Positions 54,935 through 63,847 of a stretch of 64,000 bases of DNA are shown in pieces. The notes under the pieces are model-generated. The model was not told the DNA's origin. It worked only from the letters and a program-made list of their open reading frames with translations, and made no database searches. A program made the position numbers and the translations under genes. Each line of letters opens with the position of its first letter. The stretch's first letter is position 1. Location of the stretch: positions 49,344 through 113,343 of the forward strand of contig NZ_LQGY01000065.1 of assembly GCF_001620055.1 (NCBI RefSeq), written 5' to 3'. The DNA comes from Agromyces sp. NDB4Y10 (GTDB taxonomy: Bacteria > Actinomycetota > Actinomycetes > Actinomycetales > Microbacteriaceae).

Positions 54935-54966
54935 GCGGATGCCGCGGCTCGCGTCGCGGCATCCGC
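54935..54966. repeat. Inverted pair of the GGATGCCGC word (12-bp stem)
   Basis: GCGGATGCCGCG (54935-54946) and CGCGGCATCCGC (54955-54966) are perfect reverse complements around an eight-base loop. The pair lies in the divergent ftsY/LLM gap. It could form a hairpin or bind a protein. It combines two copies of the recurrent window-wide word. Confidence 0.75.
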
Positions 54967-55081
54967 CGGCCGTGTGCGGCAGGGACGCGCGCCCGTCATA
55001 TCGGCGAGCCGACGGCCCTGCAAGGCCTTGTCGGCTCGGCCCGGGTGCGGAAGCATCGGACCCACGCGGAAGGAGACCCCC

Positions 55082-56068
55082 ATGCCCCTCGTCGGATTCC
55101 ACGCCTCCCACGAACAGCTCCCGCCGAGTGCCCTGCTCGACGCCGTCGTCCACGCCGAACGGGCGGGATTCGGCGCCGCCATGTGCAGCGACCACCTCGC
55201 GCCGTGGAGCCTGCGGCAGGGCCATTCGGGCTACGCCTGGTCGTGGCTCGGCGCCGCACTGCAGGCCACCTCGTTCTCGCTCGGCGTCGTCACCGCACCG
55301 GGGCAGCGCTACCACCCCGTGATCGCCGCGCAGAAGATCGCGACGCTCGGCGAGATGTTCCCGGGCCGCTTCTGGGCCGCCATCGGCAGCGGCGAGCGGA
55401 TGAACGAGCACGTCACGGGCGAGGGATGGCCCGACAAGGAGGTCCGCGACGCGAAGCTGGCCGAGACCATCGACGTGATGCAGCGACTCCTCGCGGGCGA
55501 GGAGGTGGACCACGACGGGTTGATCCGGGTGCACCGGGCGAGGCTCTGGAGCCTGCCCGAGACGAGGCCGGCCCTGCTCGCGGCCGCGGTCAGCACCGAG
55601 ACCGCCGAGGAGACCGCCGCGTGGGCAGACGGGGTCATCACCGTCGACCAGGACGCGGACGCGCTGCGCGACTTCATCCAGGCGTACCGCGGTGCCGGCG
55701 GGAAGGGCCCGGTCTGCGTGCAGGTGCACCTGAGCTGGGCGCCCACCGACGACGAGGCGCGCTCGATCGCCTACGACCAGTGGCGGCAGTCGCTCGTGCC
55801 CGCCCACCTCGCGTGGGAGCTCGAGCAGCCCGAGGACTTCGACGAGCGCACCGCCGATGCGACCGTGGACGACGTCGCGAAGACCCTCCTCGCCTCGTCC
55901 GACACGTCGCGGCACCTCGACGCGCTCCTCGAACTGGCGGAGCTCGGCGTCGACCGCATCTACCTGCACCACGTCGGCCAGGAGCAGCGCGGGTTCATCG
56001 ACGCGTTCGGCGAGCACGTGCTGCCGGAGCTGTCGAAGGCCGGCGTCGGCGCGGGCGCGGTGGGCTGA
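55082..56068 (+). CDS. LLM-class flavin oxidoreductase (TIGR03885-like)
   Basis: A 328-residue luciferase-like monooxygenase-fold protein starting at ATG 55082 after AAGGAGA. VGFHASHEQLPPSALLDAVVHAERAGF, SDHLAPW and RFWAAIGSGERMNEHV are typical. It resembles the family I recall as TIGR03885, described as a probable non-F420 flavin oxidoreductase. It is followed two bases later by a GH13 gene, a pairing I remember from other actinobacteria. Its substrate is unknown. Confidence 0.85.
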   Translation: MPLVGFHASHEQLPPSALLDAVVHAERAGFGAAMCSDHLAPWSLRQGHSGYAWSWLGAALQATSFSLGVVTAPGQRYHPVIAAQKIATLGEMFPGRFWAAIGSGERMNEHVTGEGWPDKEVRDAKLAETIDVMQRLLAGEEVDHDGLIRVHRARLWSLPETRPALLAAAVSTETAEETAAWADGVITVDQDADALRDFIQAYRGAGGKGPVCVQVHLSWAPTDDEARSIAYDQWRQSLVPAHLAWELEQPEDFDERTADATVDDVAKTLLASSDTSRHLDALLELAELGVDRIYLHHVGQEQRGFIDAFGEHVLPELSKAGVGAGAVG

Positions 56069-56070
56069 TC

Positions 56071-57735
56071 GTGCGCGCCACCGATCGCGGGGACCTCTGG
56101 TGGAAGACCGCCGTCGTCTACTGCCTCGACATCGAGACCTTCATGGACTGGAACGACGACGGCTGCGGTGACTTCGACGGGCTCGCGCAACGGCTCGACC
56201 ACCTCGCCGAGCTCGGCGTCACGTGCATCTGGCTCATGCCGTTCCAGCCGTCGCCCGACCTCGACGACGGCTACGACATCGCCGACTTCTACAACGTCGA
56301 CCCCCGGTTCGGCTCCCTCGGCGACGTGGTCGCAGTCATCCGCGCCGCGCGGGACCGCGGAATGCGGGTCATCATGGACCTCGTCATGAACCACACCTCG
56401 GAGCGGCATCCGTGGTTCGCGTCGGCCAAGCGCAGCCGGAACTCGCCCTACCGCGACTACTACGTCTGGCGCGACGAGGTGCCTCCGGACCCGCCCGAGA
56501 GCGTCTTCCCCGGCGAGGAGGAGGGTGTCTGGGAGTGGCACGAGCCGACCGGCCAGTACTACCTGCACTCGTTCTACAAGCACCAGCCCGACCTCAACAT
56601 CGCGAACCCGGTGGTGCGCGACGAGATCGCGAAGACCGTCGGGTTCTGGCTGCAGCTCGGCATCTCCGGGTTCCGCGTCGACGCCGTGCCGTTCCTCATC
56701 GAACCGCCCGACGGCGAGGAGGTCGGCGATCCGCACGAGCTCATGCGCGACCTCCGCCGCTACCTCCAGCGACGTGCGAGCGAGGCGATCCTGCTCGGCG
56801 AGGTCAACCTCACGTACGAGGAGCAGCTCGACTACTTCGGCCGCGACGGCGACCCCGAGGAGCTGACGCTGCAGTTCGACTTCGAGGCCATGCAGCGGCT
56901 CTACCTCGCGCTCGCCCGGCACGACGCGACGCCGCTCGTCGAGACGCTCGCCCGCAGGCCGCAGCTGGCCCCCGAGAAGCAGTGGGCGAACTTCGTCCGC
57001 AACCACGACGAGCTCACGCTCGACAAGCTCAGCGATCCGGAGCGCGAGGAGGTCTTCGAGGCCTTCGCCCCGGAGGAGTGGATGCGCGTGTACGGCCGCG
57101 GCATCGTGCGGCGGCTGCCCCCGATGCTCGAGGGCGACCCGCGCCGCATCCGCATGGTCTACAGCCTCATGTTCTCGCTGCCGGGCACGCCCGTGCTGTT
57201 CTACGGCGAGGAGATCGGCATGGGCGAGAACGGCGAGCAGGAGAAGCGCCAGGCGGTCCGCACGCCCATGCAGTGGTCGGCGGGCGAGAACGGCGGGTTC
57301 TCGCGCGCCGCGCCGCGGAGCCTCGTCGCGACGCCCCCGTCGGACGGGTACGCACCGGAGCACGTCAACGTCGAGGCGCAGATGCACGACCCCGACTCGC
57401 TGCTGTCGACCATCAAGGGGTTCGTCGCGCGGTACCGCAGCTCGCCCGAGATCGGGTGGGGGCGCTTCGAGCTGCTCGACACGGGCGAGCCCGCGGTCAT
57501 CGCGCATCGCATCACCGCCGACCACCTGCGCTTCACGGCCGTGCACAACTTCGCGCCGCGACCGGTGACGGTGACGCTCGAGTTCGGCGACGTGCCGGAG
57601 GGCGCCGTGCTCTCCGACCTGTTCGAGACCGGCGTCGACGAGCTCGACGACCGCGGCCGTGCCGAGGTGCAGCTCGACGCGTACGGGTACCGCTGGTTCC
57701 GGATCCTCGCACCGGGCGACCGCCGCCTCACCTGA
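56071..57735 (+). CDS. GH13 alpha-amylase family protein, trehalose-synthase-like
   Basis: A 554-residue GH13 enzyme starting at GTG 56071. WWKTAVVYCLDIETFMDWNDDGCGDFDGL, DLVMNHTSERHPWF, ISGFRVDAVPFL (nucleophile Asp), LLGEVNL (acid/base Glu) and FVRNHDEL (third Asp) follow the trehalose synthase (TreS) pattern closely. It may isomerise maltose and trehalose, or hydrolyse short maltodextrins. A TreS activity would tie it to GlgE. It lacks a fused Pep2 kinase. Confidence 0.87.
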   Translation: MRATDRGDLWWKTAVVYCLDIETFMDWNDDGCGDFDGLAQRLDHLAELGVTCIWLMPFQPSPDLDDGYDIADFYNVDPRFGSLGDVVAVIRAARDRGMRVIMDLVMNHTSERHPWFASAKRSRNSPYRDYYVWRDEVPPDPPESVFPGEEEGVWEWHEPTGQYYLHSFYKHQPDLNIANPVVRDEIAKTVGFWLQLGISGFRVDAVPFLIEPPDGEEVGDPHELMRDLRRYLQRRASEAILLGEVNLTYEEQLDYFGRDGDPEELTLQFDFEAMQRLYLALARHDATPLVETLARRPQLAPEKQWANFVRNHDELTLDKLSDPEREEVFEAFAPEEWMRVYGRGIVRRLPPMLEGDPRRIRMVYSLMFSLPGTPVLFYGEEIGMGENGEQEKRQAVRTPMQWSAGENGGFSRAAPRSLVATPPSDGYAPEHVNVEAQMHDPDSLLSTIKGFVARYRSSPEIGWGRFELLDTGEPAVIAHRITADHLRFTAVHNFAPRPVTVTLEFGDVPEGAVLSDLFETGVDELDDRGRAEVQLDAYGYRWFRILAPGDRRLT

Positions 57736-57756
57736 GGACGACGGGCGGGGGCGGGC

Positions 57757-60700
57757 TCAGCTCGCCTTCGCCTCGACCTCGTCGCGCACGCGCTGGCCGA
57801 CCACCGCCGAGACGCCGTCCTGGCGCATGGAGACGCCGTACAGCGCGTCGGCGATCTCCATCGTGCGCTTCTGGTGGGTGATGACGATGAGCTGGCTCGA
57901 CTCGCGGAGGTCCTCGAACGTGGTGAGGAGGCGGCCGAGGTTGGCGTCGTCGAGCGCCGCCTCGACCTCGTCCATGATGTAGAACGGGCTCGGCCTGGCC
58001 TTGAAGATCGCGAGCAGCAGGGCGACCGCCGCGAGCGAGCGCTCACCGCCCGAGAGCAGCGAGAGGCGCTCGATCTTCTTGCCGGCGGGCTTCACGCTCA
58101 CCTCGATGCCGGTCGTGAGCAGGTCGTCGGGGTTCGTGAGCGCGATGCGCCCCTCGCCGCCGGGGAAGAGGATCGGGAACACCTCGGCGAACGCCTCGCG
58201 CGTGTCGTCGAACGCCGACCGGAAGATCGACTCCATGCGGCCGTCGATCTCCTCGATGATCGTGAGGAGGTCCTTGCGCGTGTTCGCCAGGTCGGTGAGC
58301 TGTTCGGTGAGGAACTGGTGCCGCTGCTCGAGCGCCGCGAACTCCTCGAGCGCGAGCGGGTTGACGCGGCCGAGCTGGGCGAGCTTGCGCTCGGCGGCCT
58401 GCAGCCGCTTCTGCTGCTCCGCGCGGTCGAACGGGCGCGGCTCGGCGTCCGGGTCGCCGTCGACGGGGATGGGCTGCTCGGGCCCGTACTCGGCGACCAA
58501 GACGGCCTCGCCGAGGCCGAGCTCGCTCTCGGCCCGCTCGACGAGCGAGGCGACGTGCAGCTTCTTCTCGTAGATGCGCAGCTCGAGCCCGTGCACGTCC
58601 TCGGTGACCGCGTGCAGGCGCTCGCGAACGGATGCCTCGGCCCGGCGGGCCGCGTGCACCTCCTCGTTGCGGCTGGCTCGCTCGGCTTCCGCGGCGGCGA
58701 GCGCGACCCGCGCCTCGGCCACGGACGCGCCGACGGAAGCGAGCACGGGCGGCAGCACCTCGGCGACGCGGCTCGCGGCCTCGAGCTGGGCCCGGCGGAC
58801 CACCGCGCGGCGGGCGGCTTCATCCGCGGCGTGCCGCTCGGCCTCGTGCTGGCGCTCCATCGCGGCGATCCGCGCCTCCTCGGCCCGCACGCGCTCGCGC
58901 GCCGTCTCCAGGCGTAGGCGCGCCTCGACCTCGCCCTCGCGGGCGCGTTCGAGCGCCACGAGGGCGCCGTCGCGGCGATCGGCCTCGAGCACGGGGCGCG
59001 GCTCGGCTCGCGCGGCCTCCAGCTCCGATTTCGCGTCGGCGGCGGCCTGCTCGGCCTCGGCGATGCGCTCCTCCGCCGTGCGGAGGGCCTCCGCCAGCCG
59101 CTCGGTCTCCCCCGCCGCCGCCTCGGCCTGCACGCGAGCGCGATTCAGCGCCTCGGTGCGCTGGGCGAGCTTCGCGTCGAACTCGCGGAGGGCGGCGAGC
59201 GCCTGCTTGGACTGCGACTTCGCGTGCTCGGCGATGCCGCGCTGCTCGTCGAGGTCGAAGCGGGCGCGCTCGATGTCGGCGCGCACCTCCTCGAGCCGGG
59301 CCTCGGCCCGATCGCGCTCGGCGAGCAGCTCGATTCGGCTCTGCGTGCGGCCGGATCCGCCGCGGACGACGTAGCGACCGACCACGGTACCGTCGCGGGT
59401 GATGACCGTCGCCGGACGCTCGAGCGCGGCGAGCGCCGCCTCGGCGGCGCGCACGGCGTCGAGGTCGTCGGCGATGAGCACCTCGCCGAGCAGGCCCAGC
59501 ACGCCCGGCGGGGCGCTCACGACGTCGGCGGCGGCCACGAGCCCGGCCACGGCGTGCGGGCTCGCGGGCGCGGCGCCCGGTTCGGCGATCGTGAGGGCGA
59601 CGCGGCCGAGGTCGTCGTCGGCGGCGACCGCCACAGCCCGAAGCGCGGCCGCGCGGTCGTCGACGAGGACCGACTCGGCGAGCGACCCGAGCGCCGCGGC
59701 GACCGCCGCCTCGTACCCGGGCTCGACGCGGAGGTGCTCCGCGAGCAGGCCGCGGACTCCGGCGGTGCCCGATCGGGCGAGGGCGGCCGAGCCGTCCTTC
59801 TGGTCGAGGGCGAGCGACAGCGCGCTCACGCGGGCGCCGAGGGCGTCGCGTTTGCGCTCCCGGTCGTGCAGGGCCTCGCGGAGCCGCTCGATCTCGCCCT
59901 CGGCCTCGAACACCGCCGCCTGGGCGAGCTCGTACGCCTCGTCGAGGTCGGTCTCCGCGGTCGGGTCGGCGTCGGACTCGGCCTCGACGCGCGCGAGCTC
60001 GGCCGCGGCCGTCTCGCGGCGTGCCTGTGCGGCGTCGAGGGCGTTGCGGTGCCGGAGCACCTCGCCCCGCACGGCGGCGAGCTTCGACGCCGCCGCGTCG
60101 GCGCGGCCGGCCAGTTGCGACGCCCGCAGGTCGTACTCGCTCACGCGGGCCGCCTGCGCGGCGATCTCCTCGTCGACGGCGTCGAGCGCCGCACGCGCGT
60201 CGCGCATCGCCGACGTGGCCTGCTCGAGAGCGGATGCCGCGTCGCCGACGCCGCCGCGGATGCCCTCGAGTTCGGCGCGGGCGGCATCGATGTCCGCGCG
60301 GGTGAGGGTGGGTGCGGCATCCGTGCCCTCGTCGGCCGCCGACAGCAGCGCGATGCGCTGCCGCGCGAGCGAGTCGAGGGAGCGCAGGCGCGCCTCGGAC
60401 TGCTCGAGCGCGAAGCTCACCGCCCGCGCCCGGTCGACCTCGTCGCCGCCCGACGCCTGCTCGAGCCGCTCGATGTGGGCCTGGTGGCGCTCGAGCTCCT
60501 GCTGGAGCACCAGGCGCTCCGCGTGCCGCTCGTGCTCGGTCCGGCCGGCGGACTCGAGCGCGCGACGCAACTCGACCACCTCGTCGGCCACGAGCCGCGC
60601 CTTCGCGTCGCGCACCACCGCGGCGATCCCCGCTGCCTCGCGCGCGACCTCGGCCTGGCGTCCGAGCGGCTTCAACTGACGGCGCAGTTCCGCGGCGAGG

Positions 60701-61278
60701 TCGGTGAGACGCGTGAGGTTCGCCTGCATGGCGTCGAGCTTGCGGAGCGTCTTCTCCTTGCGGCGCCGGTGCTTCAGGATGCCGGCGGCCTCCTCGATGA
60801 ACCCGCGGCGGTCCTCGGGACTCGCGTGCAGCACCTGGTCGAGCTGGCCCTGCCCGACGATGACGTGCATCTCGCGGCCGAGGCCGGAGTCGCTGAGCAG
60901 CTCCTGCACGTCGAGCAGGCGGCACTGCTCGCCGTTGATGGCGTACTCGCTGCCGCCGTTGCGGAACAGCGTGCGCGAGATCGTGACCTCGCTGTACTCG
61001 ATGGGCAGGGCGCCATCCGAGTTGTCGATCGTGAGGCTTACCTCGGCGCGGCCGAGCGGGCCGCGCGTGGAGGTGCCGGCGAAGATGACGTCCTCCATCT
61101 TGCCGCCGCGGAGCGTCTTCGCGCCCTGCTCGCCCATCACCCAGGCGAGCGCGTCGACGACGTTGGACTTGCCCGAGCCGTTCGGGCCGACGATGCAGGT
61201 GACGCCGGGCTCGAACGCGAAGGTGGTCGGCTGCGCGAAGGACTTGAAGCCCTTGAGGGTGAGGCTCTTGAGGTACAC
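57757..61278 (-). CDS. smc: Chromosome segregation protein SMC
   Basis: A 1173-residue SMC ATPase. N-terminal MYLKSLTLKGFKSFA and Walker A GPNGSGKS, then a long coiled coil, a hinge near 500-650 (GVRGLLAEHLRVEPGYEAAVAAALG), a second coil, the C-motif LLSGGERSLAAVALLLA and Walker B FYIMDEVEAALDD. I start at GTG 61278, because GGAAGG is well placed for it and relatives start with MYLK; GTG 61284 is the alternative. It lies downstream of mutM. Confidence 0.97.
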   Translation of the reverse strand: MYLKSLTLKGFKSFAQPTTFAFEPGVTCIVGPNGSGKSNVVDALAWVMGEQGAKTLRGGKMEDVIFAGTSTRGPLGRAEVSLTIDNSDGALPIEYSEVTISRTLFRNGGSEYAINGEQCRLLDVQELLSDSGLGREMHVIVGQGQLDQVLHASPEDRRGFIEEAAGILKHRRRKEKTLRKLDAMQANLTRLTDLAAELRRQLKPLGRQAEVAREAAGIAAVVRDAKARLVADEVVELRRALESAGRTEHERHAERLVLQQELERHQAHIERLEQASGGDEVDRARAVSFALEQSEARLRSLDSLARQRIALLSAADEGTDAAPTLTRADIDAARAELEGIRGGVGDAASALEQATSAMRDARAALDAVDEEIAAQAARVSEYDLRASQLAGRADAAASKLAAVRGEVLRHRNALDAAQARRETAAAELARVEAESDADPTAETDLDEAYELAQAAVFEAEGEIERLREALHDRERKRDALGARVSALSLALDQKDGSAALARSGTAGVRGLLAEHLRVEPGYEAAVAAALGSLAESVLVDDRAAALRAVAVAADDDLGRVALTIAEPGAAPASPHAVAGLVAAADVVSAPPGVLGLLGEVLIADDLDAVRAAEAALAALERPATVITRDGTVVGRYVVRGGSGRTQSRIELLAERDRAEARLEEVRADIERARFDLDEQRGIAEHAKSQSKQALAALREFDAKLAQRTEALNRARVQAEAAAGETERLAEALRTAEERIAEAEQAAADAKSELEAARAEPRPVLEADRRDGALVALERAREGEVEARLRLETARERVRAEEARIAAMERQHEAERHAADEAARRAVVRRAQLEAASRVAEVLPPVLASVGASVAEARVALAAAEAERASRNEEVHAARRAEASVRERLHAVTEDVHGLELRIYEKKLHVASLVERAESELGLGEAVLVAEYGPEQPIPVDGDPDAEPRPFDRAEQQKRLQAAERKLAQLGRVNPLALEEFAALEQRHQFLTEQLTDLANTRKDLLTIIEEIDGRMESIFRSAFDDTREAFAEVFPILFPGGEGRIALTNPDDLLTTGIEVSVKPAGKKIERLSLLSGGERSLAAVALLLAIFKARPSPFYIMDEVEAALDDANLGRLLTTFEDLRESSQLIVITHQKRTMEIADALYGVSMRQDGVSAVVGQRVRDEVEAKAS

Positions 61279-61371
61279 GACCACCCTTCCGACTGCCGAG
61301 CGCTGCGGACTACGGTAACCGACGATCGGCGCCGCCCCCGTCGCGCTCGCCGTGCGCGGGCCGTTCGGGTC

Positions 61372-62313
61372 TCAGGCGGATGCCGCCGGCGGGGCGGTCC
61401 GCGGCATCCGGAGGCGCTGGCACCGCGGGCAGCGGTGCGACGACCGGTTCATGAACGCCTCGCGCACGATCGGCGTGCCGCACCGCGGGCAGGGCCGACC
61501 GGTCCGCCCGTACGCGTTGAGGGAGTGCGCGAAGTAGCCGGACGCCCCGTTGACGTTGACGTACTGCGCGTCGAAGCTCGTTCCCCCCTCGGCCAGCGCC
61601 TTCTGCAGCACCTCGCGCACCGCCTGCAGCAGCTCGCGGACGCGGCGCCGGCTGAGGCTCGAGGCGGGCTGCTCGCCGTGCATCCGGACGGCCCAGAGGG
61701 CCTCGTCGGCGTAGATGTTCCCGATGCCCGACACGAGCCCCTGGTCGAGCAGCACGCGCTTCACGCCCGAACCGCGACGGGCGAGCGCGGCGGCGAACGC
61801 GCCGTCGTCGAACGCGGGATCGAGCGGATCGCGCGCGATGTGCGCCACCTGGGTGGGGATCGAGCGCGCCCACGGGCCCGTCACGTCGGCGGAGTGGCCG
61901 GCGACCTCGCCGTCATCGGTCGGCACCATCCGATCGACCGCCATGGAGCCGAAGATGCGCTGGTCGACGAAGTCGACCCGCAGTTCGCCGTGGTCGGGAT
62001 GCTCGAGGTGCAGGCGGATGCGGGCGTGCCGGTCGTCGCCCGGGTGGTCCGGCGTACGCAGCAGGAGCTGGCCGCTCATGCCGAGATGGCCGACGAGCGC
62101 CGCTCCGGAGGCGAGCGGCATCCACAGGAACTTGCCCCGGCGCACGGCCGCCTCGATCCGATCGCCCGTCAGCAGCGCTTCGAAGTCGCCGGATGCCGCC
62201 TCGTGGCGCTTCAGCGAACGGGCGTCGAGCACCTCCACGCCGGCGATGCGCGCTCCGGTGACCGCGGGCGCGAGCCCGGCCCGGACGACCTCGACCTCGG
62301 GCAGCTCGGGCAC
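61372..62313 (-). CDS. mutM: Formamidopyrimidine-DNA glycosylase
   Basis: A 313-residue DNA repair enzyme that removes 8-oxoguanine. After loss of Met, the N-terminal PELPEVEVVR gives the catalytic proline. The H2TH region and the C-terminal zinc finger CPRCGTPIVREAFMNRSSHRCPRC are intact. The start is GTG 62313, one base after the rnc stop. Its last codons contain an inverted pair of the recurrent word. Confidence 0.96.
   Translation of the reverse strand: MPELPEVEVVRAGLAPAVTGARIAGVEVLDARSLKRHEAASGDFEALLTGDRIEAAVRRGKFLWMPLASGAALVGHLGMSGQLLLRTPDHPGDDRHARIRLHLEHPDHGELRVDFVDQRIFGSMAVDRMVPTDDGEVAGHSADVTGPWARSIPTQVAHIARDPLDPAFDDGAFAAALARRGSGVKRVLLDQGLVSGIGNIYADEALWAVRMHGEQPASSLSRRRVRELLQAVREVLQKALAEGGTSFDAQYVNVNGASGYFAHSLNAYGRTGRPCPRCGTPIVREAFMNRSSHRCPRCQRLRMPRTAPPAASA
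61377..61410. repeat. Inverted pair of the GGATGCCGC word at the mutM end
   Basis: CGGATGCCGC (61377-61386) and GCGGCATCCG (61401-61410) pair over ten bases around a 14-base loop, within the last codons of mutM. Such a hairpin could act as a terminator before smc, although it lies within the coding region. Confidence 0.68.
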
Positions 62314-62314
62314 G

Positions 62315-63025
62315 TCAGCGGTCGTTCAGGGCGGTCCACGCCTCGAGGGCGGCCGCCATCTCGGCCTGCTTCTTGCTCGACCCCTCGCCCGACGCGCTCA
62401 CCAGGTCGCCCACCGTGACCGTGGCGACGAAGTGCTTGCTGTGGTCGGGGCCGCTCTCGGCGACCGCGTAGACGGGCGCCGTCGCACCGCGACGGGCCGC
62501 GATCTCCTGCAGGCTCGTCTTCGGATCCATGGCCGCGCCGAACCGCTCGGTGTCGGCCATGAGGGGGCCGATGAGGCGCAGGACGAACTCGGTGGCGACG
62601 TCGCCGCCGCGGTCGAGGTAGACCGCGCCGATGATCGCCTCGACGGTGTCGGCGAGGATCGACGGCTTGTCGGCACCGCCCGTCATCGTCTCGCCGCGAC
62701 CCAGGCGGATGAACCGCCCGAGGCCGATCGTGCGCGCGACCTCGGCCAGCGCCGCACTCGAGACGAGGCTCGCCCGGCGCTTGGCCAGCTCGCCCTCGTC
62801 GAGCTCGGGGTGGTCGGTGAAGAGCCGGACCGTGACGGCCTGCCCGAGGATCGAGTCGCCGAGGAACTCGAGGCGCTCGTTGGTCGGGATGCCGCCGTTC
62901 TCGTACGCGAACGACCGGTGCGTGAGGGCGAGGAGCAGGAGCTCGGGATCGAGCTCGACCTGCAGCATCCGCTGCAGCTCGGCCAGCTCGGGGGCCCCGG
63001 TGTCCGTCTGCTCGACGCGCCTCAC
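62315..63025 (-). CDS. rnc: Ribonuclease III
   Basis: A 236-residue RNase III that cuts double-stranded RNA, for example rRNA precursors. NERLEFLGDSILG is the catalytic signature, with E and D metal ligands later (ADTVEAIIGAVYLD). A double-stranded RNA-binding domain (KTSLQEIAARRG to GEGSSKKQAEMAAA) ends the protein. I take GTG 63025 as the start; it follows rpmF by 28 bases. Confidence 0.96.
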   Translation of the reverse strand: MRRVEQTDTGAPELAELQRMLQVELDPELLLLALTHRSFAYENGGIPTNERLEFLGDSILGQAVTVRLFTDHPELDEGELAKRRASLVSSAALAEVARTIGLGRFIRLGRGETMTGGADKPSILADTVEAIIGAVYLDRGGDVATEFVLRLIGPLMADTERFGAAMDPKTSLQEIAARRGATAPVYAVAESGPDHSKHFVATVTVGDLVSASGEGSSKKQAEMAAALEAWTALNDR

Positions 63026-63053
63026 GACCGGTCGTTCAGGAGTCTCGTGCCGA

Positions 63054-63257
63054 CTAGACGTCGGCGACCTTGCGGCCCTTGTACTCGAGGAACAGCGGGG
63101 TGCCCGCCGAGTCCTCGACCACGCGAGCGCGGTGCGGGAGGCTGTAGGTGACCTTGCCGTTCTCGACCGTCTTGACGAGCGTGGGCACCTCGGCCTTCCA
63201 CTGCGAACGGCGCGCGTGGGTGTTGGCGCGTGACTTCTTCCGCTTGGGAACAGCCAT
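63054..63257 (-). CDS. rpmF: 50S ribosomal protein L32
   Basis: A 67-residue L32 with [20 protein letters not shown] at the start. No CxxC zinc pair is present, so it is the zinc-free (C-minus) form. GAGAGAG precedes the ATG. The order DUF177-rpmF-rnc is widely conserved. Confidence 0.97.
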   Translation of the reverse strand: MAVPKRKKSRANTHARRSQWKAEVPTLVKTVENGKVTYSLPHRARVVEDSAGTPLFLEYKGRKVADV

Positions 63258-63266
63258 GACTCTCTC

Positions 63267-63833
63267 TCAATCTCTCTTCTGGTCGGCATCGGATGCGGAC
63301 GGCACCGTGCCCTCGTCTTCGGAAGCCGTGAACCCCGCGAGCGCAGCCCAACGCGGGTCGGTCTGCTCAGGGGTGACGAGTTCCGGATGATCAGCCAGGC
63401 GCAACCCGGTCACGGGGTCGAGACCCGGGCAGTCCGGCCGGCATACCGGCTGGAACGGCAGTGCCAGCACCACCGCATCTCGGATGAGCGGTTCAAGATC
63501 CACGTGGTCGTCTTGAACCTCATACTCGAAAGCTTCTCCGGAATGATACGCGAAAAGCTCCTGGAACTCGACTTCGACCGGCAGCGCGATGTCGGTGAGG
63601 CACCGTCCGCACTCGCCCTCGGCCGTCGCATCGACCTCCGCCGAGGCCAGGATGCCCTCGTGCACGGACTCCAGGCGCACGTCGACCGCGACCTCGGAGC
63701 CCTGCCGGACGGCGACGAGCCCCTCGCCGTACTGCTCGGGCGCGGGGACGTCGAGGCGCTGCTCGCGCATCTCGCCGGGACGGTTGACGAGGTCGCGCAC
63801 GTTGACGCTGAAGGGTGAATGCTGGACGGCCAC
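63267..63833 (-). CDS. DUF177/YceD family protein
   Basis: A 188-residue protein of the YceD family, which is linked to 23S rRNA and L32 expression. ECGRCLTDI and CRPDCPG are the conserved Cys motifs. It begins with GTG 63833, eight bases after TAGAAT (63842-63847), so a leaderless transcript is likely. It is nine bases from rpmF and probably co-transcribed. Confidence 0.93.
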   Translation of the reverse strand: MAVQHSPFSVNVRDLVNRPGEMREQRLDVPAPEQYGEGLVAVRQGSEVAVDVRLESVHEGILASAEVDATAEGECGRCLTDIALPVEVEFQELFAYHSGEAFEYEVQDDHVDLEPLIRDAVVLALPFQPVCRPDCPGLDPVTGLRLADHPELVTPEQTDPRWAALAGFTASEDEGTVPSASDADQKRD

Positions 63834-63841
63834 GATCGACG

Positions 63842-63847
63842 ATTCTA
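63842..63847 (-). promoter_or_regulatory. Putative -10 box of the DUF177-rpmF-rnc operon
   Basis: TAGAAT on the minus strand, eight bases before the GTG start. Its first three bases are also the stop codon of the gene upstream. Confidence 0.5.

Noticed and set aside
59224..62418. Plus-strand open frame of more than 1000 codons opposite smc and mutM
   Set aside because: It is the shadow of the smc coiled coil and mutM, with low-complexity composition and no motif.
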